Shown piece by piece: positions 30,201 through 39,022 of a stretch of DNA of 64,000 nucleotides. The translations under genes and the position numbers were made by a program. This DNA comes from Symsagittifera roscoffensis (taxonomy: Eukaryota; Xenacoelomorpha; Acoela; Convolutidae), in contig NC_087064.1 in the NCBI RefSeq assembly GCF_963678635.1, positions 69,864,123 to 69,928,122 of the forward strand. Direction: 5' to 3'. Under the pieces are notes generated by a model that was not told the DNA's origin, did not search any database, and saw only the letters and a program-made list of their open reading frames with translations. The first letter of the stretch is position 1. Each line of letters starts with the position of its first letter.

Positions 30201-33200
30201 TCTTTTGTTTGTGATTGCATAAAAACATCGTCTAAATAGGTGATTGCGTTTTTCTTGAGTATTAGTGGTCTAAAAATTTTGCTCATAAAAGCTGAAAATG
30301 CTGCTGGTCCTATGGATATTCCATAGAATAAGCGGTTAAATTCATATTGTTGGTTTCCGATAACAAATTGTGTTAAACGTCGTGATTGTTCATCTAGTGG
30401 CATTTGATTGTATGCACTATTCATATCGGCGGTTGTAAAGTATTTGCCGTTTATTTTTGTTAAAATAACTTGTATTGGTTCAATGGGCCAATTACATTTT
30501 GATTCATCTATAAGTGAATTGAGGTATCTAGCGTCGAGAACGATTTTTAATGATTCTCCTTTAGCTAGAATGATAACGGGGTTGATGAATGTGTTGCCTT
30601 TTGGTTGTTCTTCTTTATTAACTGGTGATATAATGTTGTATTGTTCTAAAATGTCGAGTAATCTGTTTACTTTATCATGTAAGTGAATTGGTACTTTACT
30701 TGCTCTCTGTTTTTTGAAAACTGCGTCTGGTTTTAATGGGAGATGTAGTGATGAACTGATTTTGCCAACATCGAATTTTGATGTTGCATAGACTGATGAA
30801 TATTTAATTAGCTGTTTGGCTAATTTTTCGAATTCGTCTTGTGTTATTTGTGAATGTTGGAAATTAAACATTGTTAAAAATTTTTGTTGTTTCTCTGTGT
30901 AGTTACTGATGTTGAATGTAGGTTTGAAATATGGAGTTTTTGTGAAATAATCCGTATTTCTGTTTTCGTTACTTATTATATTATTTATAGATAATTCTTC
31001 ATTAAGAATTGTAGATTGGCAAATATCTAGTAATTGGAGTATATTATTTACGCGATAGGCTTTTTCGTGTATTGGTGATATTGTAGCGTTGGTTTCACAA
31101 TATCCTAAAAGTCCTAAAGGTAATGTTACTTGGTAAGGTGTGTTGTTATAAACATGTAAGGAAATAATATCTGAATTCGAATTTTTCAAATATTTTATTG
31201 ATGAGATTGTGATTTTGAAAAATTTATGAATAGGTTTGAAATCAAAATCTGACATATAAAATTTTTGTTTGTTTTGTTCTTTATCATATTGGTGAACTTG
31301 TTTGATTGAAAAATTATAGATGTTTCCTGATAGTGGTTTCAGGTGTTTTCTTTGTTGGTTATATATTGGATAAAATTTTGAAAAGAATGGTGGTTGTTTG
31401 TTTAATCTTTGAAAAAATGTTAGGGATGTTTCTTTTGTTTTTGTATATTTATCTTTGATTAATATTTTACTATTTAGGATGTTAATTGTTGGTATATACT
31501 TCGAAATAAATGGTATTCCAATGATATTATATTTAATATCAGTGATATGGAATATTTGTTTAAATGGCTTGTTTAGAATTTTACTTTGCTCCATTGTTCT
31601 GGTAGGGAGGAGAAATAATTGGATTTTTCCGTAGTTTATCAATGTTGATCCTTGTGCTGTTGCTAACTTACTGGAGGTTTCAAGAGGTGTTAGCTTTGGG
31701 TGTAAAGTTTTTATTTCATTCCATGTGGGAATGTTTATTATGTTTGATTCTGCTCCTGAATCAATTAAAAAATCTATTTCAAGGTCTGGTGGTTGAAATT
31801 CTTTATTTCTTGGGCTTTCTAAGAGAAATGGTATTGTCCAAATTTTTTCTTTGGGTTGTTCTTTTTGTATATTTTGATAAATATGGTTTGTATTCAAGCA
31901 TTTTGTTTTGGTATTTTTATTGGTTTGATCTGTAGTGTTAATCTCGTTTGTTTCTTGCGTCGTTGATGTGGAATTTATGGGTGTAGTGTAATAATTTTGA
32001 AGAAATTCCGATTGATTTTCATATATATGTGATGGAAAGGGTTGTTCATATATGACAGATTCATAGTCATTTTCGACTTTTATCATATTGATAGCAAGAG
32101 TGTTTTCAGTATCACTTTCTGAATCTGATGATGTACAGTTTATTTGATTGAGTTGTAACGTATCAGTTACTGTGTTATCAATACCTGGGGGGTCTGATGT
32201 TGTTTCTGGATTAGCTTGTACTTGATTGATTTGTCTTTGATGTTTAGGTGTACTGCTTCTATGACGATTATTAGAGTTATTATAGTTATTATTATTCCGG
32301 TGTGGTGATTGGGAATAATTTCTATAACGATTATTATAACTTGGGTGTCGATTTTGTGAATTATTTCGCGATCTGTTTTGGTAATTATTGTTTGGTCTGT
32401 TATAGTTCGATCTATTATATGAGTTATTCCTTGATCGATTGTTCGGGTAATTCTGATTTCGATTGTTTGAATAACTTCTATTTCTATTATAGGAGTAGTT
32501 TCTATTCCTATTGTATGATGAATTTCGTGATTGGTTGTTTGGATAGTAGTTATTTCTTGATTGGGAATTAGATCTAGAAACAAATCGTTGTGTATTTGAA
32601 TTTGATCTGGAGTAGTTATTTCTACTATTTGGTCTATTGTAGTGATTTTGTGATGAGTTTTGTGTATTTCTTCGTTCTGGTGATCTTCCTCTATAACTTG
32701 AGTTATATGGGGATTGATTTCTTGTATAATTTGTATTGTTCGGGAGTGGTTTTCCTGAACTGTTGTTGCTGTGAACTGTTTTGTTCGGTAAATTTTGATC
32801 TTTTTTCATGTATTGATAGAATGATTTATTTGGTTCTTTGTATTTTTGAGGTTTATTTTGACTATCTTGCTGCTTTTGTTTACATTCGGAAATACTATGT
32901 CCGTATCGTCGGCAATAATTACACCATTTTTTGAAAGATGGTTTGCCTTTAAAGTTCGGGTTCTTTTCGTAAATATTGAGTATTTCAGTGATTTTTTCAA
33001 CGAGGTCTGTTTCTGATTCCTGTATATTATTAATATTAGTGGGAGTCGTTTCAATTCTGTTAACGTATTGTAATTTCAGATTTTCCGTTTCTTCTAGTTT
33101 CATCGTGATTTCTGCTTGTTCTAGTTTGTCTACTAGTTTTCGAAAATCTAAATCGGGTTCTCGAATTGAAGAAGGATGGGATGCTCTCTTTTTTATTGCT

Positions 33201-35446
33201 ATTTTCCGTAATTGTGGTGTTAAGGTCATCATTAAGATTTCTGTCATCTTTGTGTTTTTATAGTCATGTGTATTTAGTGAATATGCTTTTCGAACTAGTG
33301 TTTCGATTCGTACTGCTATTTGCTTGATGGTTTCGTTTGGTAATCTGCGAATTTCATTACATAAAACTCTTTGTTGTTGTTTGTTTCTTTCAGAGTCAAA
33401 CATTTTTGAAAATTCTTGTGTAAATCTTTTCCAGTTTGATTTTATTTCTAGAGGTAGTACTGAAAACCATTTTTGGGCTGCGCCATCTAAGGTTGTTTGT
33501 ATCAACGCTGTGCGTCGATGTATCCAGTTTTGATGTAGTGGCGTATTAATTGGTTCAGGTCCTATATTTAAAATCAAATTTGCTGTTACTGCATTTAAGT
33601 AATCTTCTACGGAGTATTCAGGGTCTGTTCCTGTGAAAACCATTAAAGGTTTGTTTGATGTTATTGATGATCCACCCATAAGGTATGGATTCATTGTCAT
33701 TTGTAATGATTCTGCTGCATTTGGCATTTGAGAAAAATTTGAAAGTTGGTTTCTTGTTATTTCATGTTGTTGAAGATAATATGGGAGTGGTATTTCATTT
33801 TGCATTTGTGATGGTTGATACGAGTGTGCAGTCATTGGATTTTGTTGTTGAATTGGTTGAAAAGATTGTGTATTAATTGGATTTTGTTGTTGAATTGGTT
33901 GTTGATGTTGTGCATCTATCGGTTGTGGAGAAAAATTCCTATGATTTGTACGTGTTTTCTGTATTCCTTGTCTACGATATTCTTGAGTATTTTGTGCAAA
34001 TATATCTGGTTGTAAGAAATCGTCATCTGAGGATAAATAATCCATTTGATAAGATGTTTGTTTTTTATTTTTATTTTGTTGAAAAAATGGGTAATTTTCA
34101 CTGCGATCCTGTGGAGGGTTTGGTTGAAAATTTTTGGAATTATATTGGGCCGTTGGGTTATCCCAGTTTCGAGGTTTTGTATATTGATTAAAATTCCTTT
34201 GTGGTTGATAATTTGTTTTTGATGGATGTGTATAATTATAATTATGGTCTGCAAAGTTGTTTCTAGTGAATGTTTTGCGTGTTTTTGATGGTATTGTCAT
34301 GGGTCTGTATGTTTGGTAATCCATTTGTGAATATTTAGGGGCAACCGAAGGTTTAACGGTTGATTGTAAGGTTACCTGTGTTTGTGAAGGATTTGTATTT
34401 CTTGGTGTTGTTAAATTTGGGCGTATTGGTGAAATACTTTGTTGTGTAGTTGTTGTGTGTACAATTTCTTCATTTATGAAGTGTGATGGTGTCTGGATAT
34501 CTTGTTGAGTAAGATTCCTAGTTCCATTGAGGTTTTCGTTGTGTATGACTGTAGAGTTTAAACTATTATTTTGTGTATCGGGTAAAAATGTATTATAGTT
34601 TAATGGTGTTGCATCAATTGTTAATGGTATTACTCTTACATAATCTCTTATGTAAGATATTGTACCTATTGCTTGACTTGAGATTGATTGTGGAAAGCTT
34701 ATAAATGCGGGATGAGACCATTCGGGGTCCCAAACATAATCTGATTGTTCTGTGATAGCGGTATCATCGTTCGAATTTTGGGGTCTAAAATTTTTTCTTG
34801 CTTGTGCAATTAAATCAATATTGTGTGTGAAATAATCTATTATGAACCATGCTAAAATTTTTTGTAGATCGTGTTTGGTATGTTGTGAAACGTCATCTTT
34901 CGTGAAATTTTCTTTAATGATGTTTAAATAACTAGAGAGTAGTGTAATTTCATGTCGTACTTTCAAATGTTTAGATGTTTCTGTCGGTGAGACATTTGTT
35001 AGTGGGATTTCGTTTTCTAATATCGAAATATAACTATATATTATTGCGAAAACTTCATTAGTGAAAATGGAGTTTGCTCTTTGTGAGTTATGGTATTGGA
35101 TGCTTTTTATATATTCTGAAAAAACTTTTGAAAATTCTAAATCAAGATCGTCTGTTTGAATAGTATATGTTCTATTATTATGGTTTGGGGAAGTGAATTC
35201 TATGGAGTAGATTCCATACTGTTGTGTTATGTTGCATATATCTTTTAGATAGTGATCTATGATTTGTCTTTTGATTTTTACATCGGGGAACTCTGTTTTA
35301 CATGGACTGATTCCGGGTTCAAATAAATTTACGAGTAAATTTTGACAAAATATGTGTTGTCCTCTATCAGTATCTGCGTCTACTATAAAAGGAAAGATTT
35401 CATCGTCATCTGGAGTTTCGTCACCTGGGGTGTGTGTTGAACTCAT
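27224..35446 (-). CDS. gag-pol: Gag-Pol polyprotein of a Ty3/gypsy element, 2740 aa
   Basis: One uninterrupted frame encodes the whole replication machinery. Residues 1 to about 580 are an acidic then Gln/Asn-rich N-terminal part of unknown function. About 590-795 is a capsid-type retrotransposon Gag domain. 841-854 is a CCHC knuckle (CNYCRRYGHSISEC). About 885-1070 is rich in Asn, Arg and Ser. The protease active site DSGA starts at 1229. In RT, motif A Asp is at 1674 and YLDD at 1737-1740. The RNase H Asp is near 1886. The integrase zinc finger has H2249, H2256, C2283 and C2286, and the catalytic triad D2321, D2381, E2417 gives exactly 35 residues between D and E. GPY is at 2594-2596. Key residues are all present. 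No stop or frameshift separates gag from pol, so the Gag excess must come from processing or splicing. The ATG overlaps the upstream 155-codon ORF. Confidence 0.95.
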   Translation of the reverse strand: MSSTHTPGDETPDDDEIFPFIVDADTDRGQHIFCQNLLVNLFEPGISPCKTEFPDVKIKRQIIDHYLKDICNITQQYGIYSIEFTSPNHNNRTYTIQTDDLDLEFSKVFSEYIKSIQYHNSQRANSIFTNEVFAIIYSYISILENEIPLTNVSPTETSKHLKVRHEITLLSSYLNIIKENFTKDDVSQHTKHDLQKILAWFIIDYFTHNIDLIAQARKNFRPQNSNDDTAITEQSDYVWDPEWSHPAFISFPQSISSQAIGTISYIRDYVRVIPLTIDATPLNYNTFLPDTQNNSLNSTVIHNENLNGTRNLTQQDIQTPSHFINEEIVHTTTTQQSISPIRPNLTTPRNTNPSQTQVTLQSTVKPSVAPKYSQMDYQTYRPMTIPSKTRKTFTRNNFADHNYNYTHPSKTNYQPQRNFNQYTKPRNWDNPTAQYNSKNFQPNPPQDRSENYPFFQQNKNKKQTSYQMDYLSSDDDFLQPDIFAQNTQEYRRQGIQKTRTNHRNFSPQPIDAQHQQPIQQQNPINTQSFQPIQQQNPMTAHSYQPSQMQNEIPLPYYLQQHEITRNQLSNFSQMPNAAESLQMTMNPYLMGGSSITSNKPLMVFTGTDPEYSVEDYLNAVTANLILNIGPEPINTPLHQNWIHRRTALIQTTLDGAAQKWFSVLPLEIKSNWKRFTQEFSKMFDSERNKQQQRVLCNEIRRLPNETIKQIAVRIETLVRKAYSLNTHDYKNTKMTEILMMTLTPQLRKIAIKKRASHPSSIREPDLDFRKLVDKLEQAEITMKLEETENLKLQYVNRIETTPTNINNIQESETDLVEKITEILNIYEKNPNFKGKPSFKKWCNYCRRYGHSISECKQKQQDSQNKPQKYKEPNKSFYQYMKKDQNLPNKTVHSNNSSGKPLPNNTNYTRNQSPYNSSYRGRSPERRNTQNSSQNHYNRPNSRNNYSRSNSNTQRFVSRSNSQSRNNYYPNNQSRNSSYNRNRNYSYNRNRSYSNNRNQNYPNNRSRNNSYNRSNYNRPNNNYQNRSRNNSQNRHPSYNNRYRNYSQSPHRNNNNYNNSNNRHRSSTPKHQRQINQVQANPETTSDPPGIDNTVTDTLQLNQINCTSSDSESDTENTLAINMIKVENDYESVIYEQPFPSHIYENQSEFLQNYYTTPINSTSTTQETNEINTTDQTNKNTKTKCLNTNHIYQNIQKEQPKEKIWTIPFLLESPRNKEFQPPDLEIDFLIDSGAESNIINIPTWNEIKTLHPKLTPLETSSKLATAQGSTLINYGKIQLFLLPTRTMEQSKILNKPFKQIFHITDIKYNIIGIPFISKYIPTINILNSKILIKDKYTKTKETSLTFFQRLNKQPPFFSKFYPIYNQQRKHLKPLSGNIYNFSIKQVHQYDKEQNKQKFYMSDFDFKPIHKFFKITISSIKYLKNSNSDIISLHVYNNTPYQVTLPLGLLGYCETNATISPIHEKAYRVNNILQLLDICQSTILNEELSINNIISNENRNTDYFTKTPYFKPTFNISNYTEKQQKFLTMFNFQHSQITQDEFEKLAKQLIKYSSVYATSKFDVGKISSSLHLPLKPDAVFKKQRASKVPIHLHDKVNRLLDILEQYNIISPVNKEEQPKGNTFINPVIILAKGESLKIVLDARYLNSLIDESKCNWPIEPIQVILTKINGKYFTTADMNSAYNQMPLDEQSRRLTQFVIGNQQYEFNRLFYGISIGPAAFSAFMSKIFRPLILKKNAITYLDDVFMQSQTKDEMFKVLEKYHQILQNENLKAAPDKSHFFLTRVKFLGHNIERKTITPLKSRIDAIQKLQPPTNKKKIQEFLGMLNFLSKYVYKMQLYLRPFYNILRQQNNFEWNTEHQARFEEIKKLLTEQISNTIPDPDQPFYAMCDASNFGIGAALLQSHNGTNKMNLISANSRLFTQAELRLSTLMRECTAIIYTLTEYEFLILGSKHPTVLFTDHKPIIFLFTQKSNPNHRVYRFQLILMKFPNLHIVWTAGKNLALPDTLSRNTPPELLTRKTTVEIPKNIKFYLAENETSPRLECKYAVKTDIEQSQINNLQHFPLYLDCQNNHYEVDLLGTSTFKPIPYSQWIKNNTQQKRTKQHLPKKDHFPLIEKEDLTDKINLSGPQTNDSKYTINQVFDLHDPLDTIPLSKLEIENIFLPPTETITISTLKQYQNLDPVIRQLKSWHKYKTKPIKADSTILGNKTLLRYFRKFNNTTINENTDLLEYNLNESTVPCLPISMILIAFNISHTQNIKGHSGSEKTYSNFIQKFYFPNAPIWIKVLCNDCIVCQLNKPYPNQKQIAQKQDFKGQSLYFNHRISFDTKGPISPSSEGNSYIMVIVDAFTHYVALNPVPHCNAYYAYTTLYEHWIAKFGLPEILVTDNGTEFINNEIITLCHLYNIKHKPRTSHAPWTNGLVEGMNRSLQEYLRCIINGNDTKYTEWSADVKLFPLAYNSQITTTLGMSPYEMVFNQKPRKPIMFTANSHKNAQGYCQPNKDSICYNLPLHTHDEDHFHHPQILKLASGTHTEWILNRDKKHNEIYQKITKKLLQRQNINEQINSRFTPASDLKIGTFVLIPNFNTQKGISKKLQPLRKGPYQIIAKPTDVTYKITDSDKKEIVQHRNNLLPYYPKEYALREITQLYSFTGLKIIQNKPHLKNTEQNDNPTENQNTKPTATKNNTQNHKEPPKPRKNRKMTEQIIPQEEIDKSEHRKATRLRNQPRKNYKMFIPQSKILKKVEFKK

Positions 35447-35888
35447 TTTTTCGTTCGATGACTGTTAATATGTAATTATTAATGTGTCGAATTGGTTGAT
35501 TCCAATTGTATAGATGTACTGGTTTGTGTTTGTACTGCTTTTTTATTCTTCTTTTTCCTCTTTGTGATGAATTTGAAGTTGTTTCTGAGTCAGAAAAATA
35601 TAATTGATCGTGTTGTGGGTAATTTTTATCTATTGATTCTTTTAATTTGTAAAGTTCGTCTAAACTGTTGGTTTCTGATTCTGAAAATGCGTTTCGATTT
35701 TTTGAAAATCTTTTTCGTGTTATTTGTCTTTGTTTAGTTATTATTTTTCTTTTTAGTGTTTGTCGTTTTGTGCGAATGTATCCAACTGTTTGTGTATGAG
35801 GTGTGATTACAAGGTCGTATTTTTTGTTATCTATTTCACAATTGTGTAAAATGATTGTTTGTTTATTTCCTAGGTTTTTAAATGACAT
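35421..35888 (-). CDS. Basic 155-aa ORF ahead of gag
   Basis: The ORF starts at ATG 35888 and ends 26 nt inside gag-pol in another frame. It has two strongly basic patches, RTKRQTLKRKIITKQRQITR near residues 39-58 and RGKRRIKKQYKHK near 110-122, separated by an acidic Ser-rich stretch (FSDSETTSNSS). This looks like a nuclear or RNA-binding regulator. The position, first ORF and overlapping gag, would suit an RNA export or transactivator function by analogy with complex retroviruses. No homology is claimed. Confidence 0.75.
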   Translation of the reverse strand: MSFKNLGNKQTIILHNCEIDNKKYDLVITPHTQTVGYIRTKRQTLKRKIITKQRQITRKRFSKNRNAFSESETNSLDELYKLKESIDKNYPQHDQLYFSDSETTSNSSQRGKRRIKKQYKHKPVHLYNWNQPIRHINNYILTVIERKNEFNTHPR

Positions 35889-37116
35889 AAGGTTTAGAAT
35901 GACGGATGCAAAGGTTGTTAAATGATTTCTATTTTCTTAAACTGTTAGTTCTTACGATTTTTTGGTTAGCTTAACCTGGGTCTATTTGTTCAGGGTTGGA
36001 GAGAAAAGTATATCGATTCCGAAGAATGATTTTTACTTTCTTGTGACTAGTATAAGCTAAGGTGTTAACTTACTTAATCTTACTTAGGGGTAGTGATTGT
36101 GTTCAAGGGTTGGAGAATAGTAAATCGATCCACAAGGTTCAGGTATAATTAGAACGCGAGTAGTTCGTTAGATACTATTTTAAACTTACTAAGTCTAAGA
36201 TTTATCTTGGGCCTGGTAAGAGGGGGGGTCAAGTGAAGGATGAATAACCGAAGTTCTTCACTGTTTATCCTAATTTGAATGATTAGTTTTGTTTTAAAAA
36301 TTTCTATTAGTCCTGGGTTTTTAGAAAGGGTTGGGTAGTGAATCGACGTTTGAGGTCGTTAGACACTAATTAAGTGGGTGGGGGAGAACAAAGTTGTTCT
36401 GTTTGATCCAAGGATAAGCCTTGATGATCAAATTTAAAATTTAATTAAGTAGAAAATGATTTAAGATCCAAGGATAAGCCTTGATGATCTGGTTTTAAAA
36501 ATTAAGTGACTTTAAGTTTTAATAAAGTTTTAAATTTGTGTAAAGGAAAGATTAGTGTTTTATGATATTAGTGAGTTGATGATTGCTGTTGTGTTTTAGG
36601 TGATGAAGCTGGAACAACAAGATGATTTATGATTACTAACCATTTATTGTCATGCTGCTAATTTTTATTTTTATTTTCCAATAAATATTTTTCAAACATG
36701 TTTTGTATAATACTGCAGATAGGAAAACGATCTTAGATCTTTTTATCAATCGTTATTGTATAATATTAATTTTGTTTAGCGCCTGAAATGATTTTGAAGA
36801 TTAACTTCAAGGTTTTATGTTTGCAAATGGAAATCTAAATTCATTGCAAGTAGTATTCGAAATATAAAAGTTTGTTCTGGCTTTTGCCGAACTATCATAT
36901 AACTATACGGCAAGTTTCTACTTTGTCGTATGTCGTCTTTGGTTCGAGGTCTTCTTCCAATTCCGGGTAGTTCTATTATGGTTCGGAATATTGGCTCTGA
37001 TCTATTGAGTCGGAGAGACATTTCAATTAAATTATTGTCGTATAACATTTTGTAAATGTTTTTGTCTAATTTCTAATCTAATTTTGGTTAATTCTAATCT
37101 AGTAAGGTCTTGTTCG
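35889..37116 (-). other. Retroelement 5' leader with repeated motifs
   Basis: The leader is about 1.2 kb without long ORFs. Three copies of a motif resembling GGGTTGGAGAG-AGTA-ATCGA lie at about 35993-36016, 36107-36128 and 36328-36346 (+ strand). The 25-mer containing ATCCAAGGATAAGCCTTGAT occurs twice, at about 36409-36433 and 36467-36491, each able to form a CAAGG/CCTTG hairpin. Such repeated structure is typical of packaging or export signals, which is inference here. Confidence 0.55.
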
Positions 37117-37134
37117 AGACTTATGGTCGCACCA
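37117..37134 (-). other. Primer-binding-site candidate
   Basis: Two bases inside the 5' LTR the element-sense strand reads TGGTGCGACCATAAGTCT, which starts with the TGG complementary to a tRNA CCA end. The next bases CGAA extend the match to a T-loop-like TTCGA. The position is right for a PBS. The tRNA species is not assigned. Confidence 0.65.
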
Positions 37135-37136
37135 GA

Positions 37137-37546
37137 TGAGTTATGACCGAAGTGTATAACTCATAGAGTAATTTCGGATAGGGTACACCGTCTGCTCGTC
37201 ACGCTATCTTATTTTCGGCCGGATAGATTCGTGCAACTTCTTAGTCTAATACCGATCCTAATCTTACTCTTATACTATCTAGTCTCAGGTTGTTTAACTA
37301 GTCTCTGCTAGGCTCAATAGATCTAGGGTATACTGGTTTATTGCGGCTGCTGAAGTGCTCGGGAGAGTCCAACTAATTTCTAAGTTAAATTCAAATCTCT
37401 CTGGTGCTGAAATTACAAGTAACTTCAGCACTTACAAATAAGTGGGTTGTTAGTTAGATGGATCATGATTGGTTAATATTAAATACTTTACATTGGTAAA
37501 ACATTTAATTTATCCAATCATAAAATATAGTTTAGATCAGGTTCCA
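37137..37546 (-). repeat. 5' LTR of the retroelement
   Basis: The 410-bp LTR has TG..CA ends and differs from the 3' copy only by 2 extra bases (GTGTATAACTCA). In element sense it holds CCAAT-like boxes, an 8-bp hairpin GTGCTGAA..TTCAGCAC (about 37402-37430), AATAAA at 37337-37342 and a TATAAG candidate at 37269-37274. Exact U3/R/U5 limits cannot be read. Confidence 0.95.
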
Positions 37547-39022
37547 AAGGTCAAGCAAGTTCAAACAACACGAATCTATGCAAAAACTTTTGGTGAAAAG
37601 TAATTCATTCAAGAAACTTAAACTTAAAAAAATCATTTTTTGAACGATTTCGCAACCAAAAGCATCGTCGAGATTTTTGCATTGAACTAATTTTCATGAC
37701 GAAAAAACATCATATTGCAAAAAAAGATTACAATACTCGCCTCTAAAATTTTTTAAAAATTCAATAAAAAATGGCTTTAATAAAATTCAATAAAAAAGAA
37801 ACTTCAATAAAATTCGCTTCTAAACCATCATAATAAAAATTTTGTTTATTCAATTAAAAACTATGTTAAACCAACAATCAAATCCATAATTGCTTTCTGA
37901 AGGAGTTACATTTTTCAAATTGAATTAAACTTTATTTTTAATTGTATTTTGTTCTTGACCGTTGGATTTCTGAAGTTTATGACTAGTTTTGATAGAAAAC
38001 ATCAGAGAACAAATGAAGCAAGCTCAAGAAAGAACTATATATTCGAAATTGAATAATTCAGTCGAAAAATTACAATTTTGTATCTTTGAAATCTGTCAAT
38101 CTATTGATTCAATTACGTACCGCGCAAATTGAACACGCTGGTTGCTAATTTATATATTCTTTTCCTAAATTGTGTATGCTTGACACATTTTCAAAAAAAA
38201 ACAACGAATTTCTTCTGAGTTTTCTATTTTTGAAATTGATCTGTTGCCTTAGCTCATTCAATCAAATTTTTTTGTAACTAGAGCCAATTTGCATTTTAAA
38301 TTGCCCAAATAAATGTTTGTATTATAATGAAACTGATATTTTTGATAATTAACCAAGGAGTGAAAATCGCATATTTATGATTGCAGCAATTTTGAGAGAA
38401 GTAGTGATAGGTTTTTTCAATTGGAATTGATCTATTTAGTGGTATGAGATTAGAGTTTTGTTTTGAAATAATTGTTTTGAATTGGTAAAGTTTTTTTAAA
38501 ATCATAAATAAAAAAGAACAAAAAAACTTATCATTTTAATCTTTTCATAACTCCCCACAGGCAATTTTAATCACAAAATCAATAATTAGTAACCGGGGTA
38601 TCACTAAAATCGGCAGATTTCCAAGATTTCTCTGTGGACTTTGGACCCTATAGCATGTTTTAATGAATTGCAACCCCTAAAAATAAAAGCACTGAATTAG
38701 CATAAGAGCGCTCTGTTGATAGTTCGAATTTTGCTCCATTATGATTGGTCGATAATTCGAGAAAATTAATCTACTTATTATGATCCGTACCTACTAAAAA
38801 TTGCCACCCGCTTAATGAATCCATTCAACGGTTAAGCTTTTTTTTAGCTAGGAACGAATCCCCTTCCCCCACCCTTTGCAAAAGGGGGAATATTAAAGAG
38901 ATCCCGAATGACAATCAAGCCGAAAATTGATTTTGTTATACAAGATAACAACAAACTGTCGCTGTGGTTGTGCAATTGTTTCGTAATTCTAAAATATAAT
39001 AGGAATCAATCCAATTTTTTAG
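37547..39022. repeat. Duplicated segment, copy 1, resumed; end of the giant intron
   Basis: Immediately after the LTR (AAGGTCAAGC) the sequence again matches copy 2, from 54363. It is AT-rich with no gene. Positions from 38292 to about 39338 have no counterpart in copy 2, where a 200-N gap stands. The 3' end CCAATTTTTTAG is the acceptor of exon K. Confidence 0.85.

Larger units (their letters stand above)
18696..37546 (-). mobile_element. 18.85-kb envelope-bearing Ty3/gypsy-type LTR retroelement
   Basis: The element is bounded by 408/410-bp LTRs with TG..CA ends, and its genes read on the - strand. From its 5' end: LTR, 1.25-kb leader with a PBS, a 155-codon basic ORF, a 2740-codon Gag-Pol, a 50-codon open frame, two tiny membrane ORFs (76 and 62 codons), a start-less 378-codon frame, an 872-codon envelope-like protein, ORFs of 291 and 304 codons, a 1.56-kb 3' region, LTR. 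All large frames are intact. Pol order PR-RT-RH-IN with a GPY/F module is Ty3/gypsy (Metaviridae) type. The size and number of extra genes are far above the usual 5-8 kb with gag, pol and sometimes env. No target-site duplication is visible (GTTAC left, AAGGT right). Confidence 0.93.

Noticed and set aside
27289-35737. Plus-strand open frames inside the retroelement genes
   Set aside because: They are antisense shadows of gag-pol and the 155-codon ORF, rich in Phe, Leu and Val because the + strand is T-rich.
37117-37134. Assigning the primer tRNA (for example an Arg or Ser tRNA) from the PBS
   Set aside because: The match extends to a T-loop-like TTCGA but is one base out of register with a standard tRNA 3' half, so no species is named.
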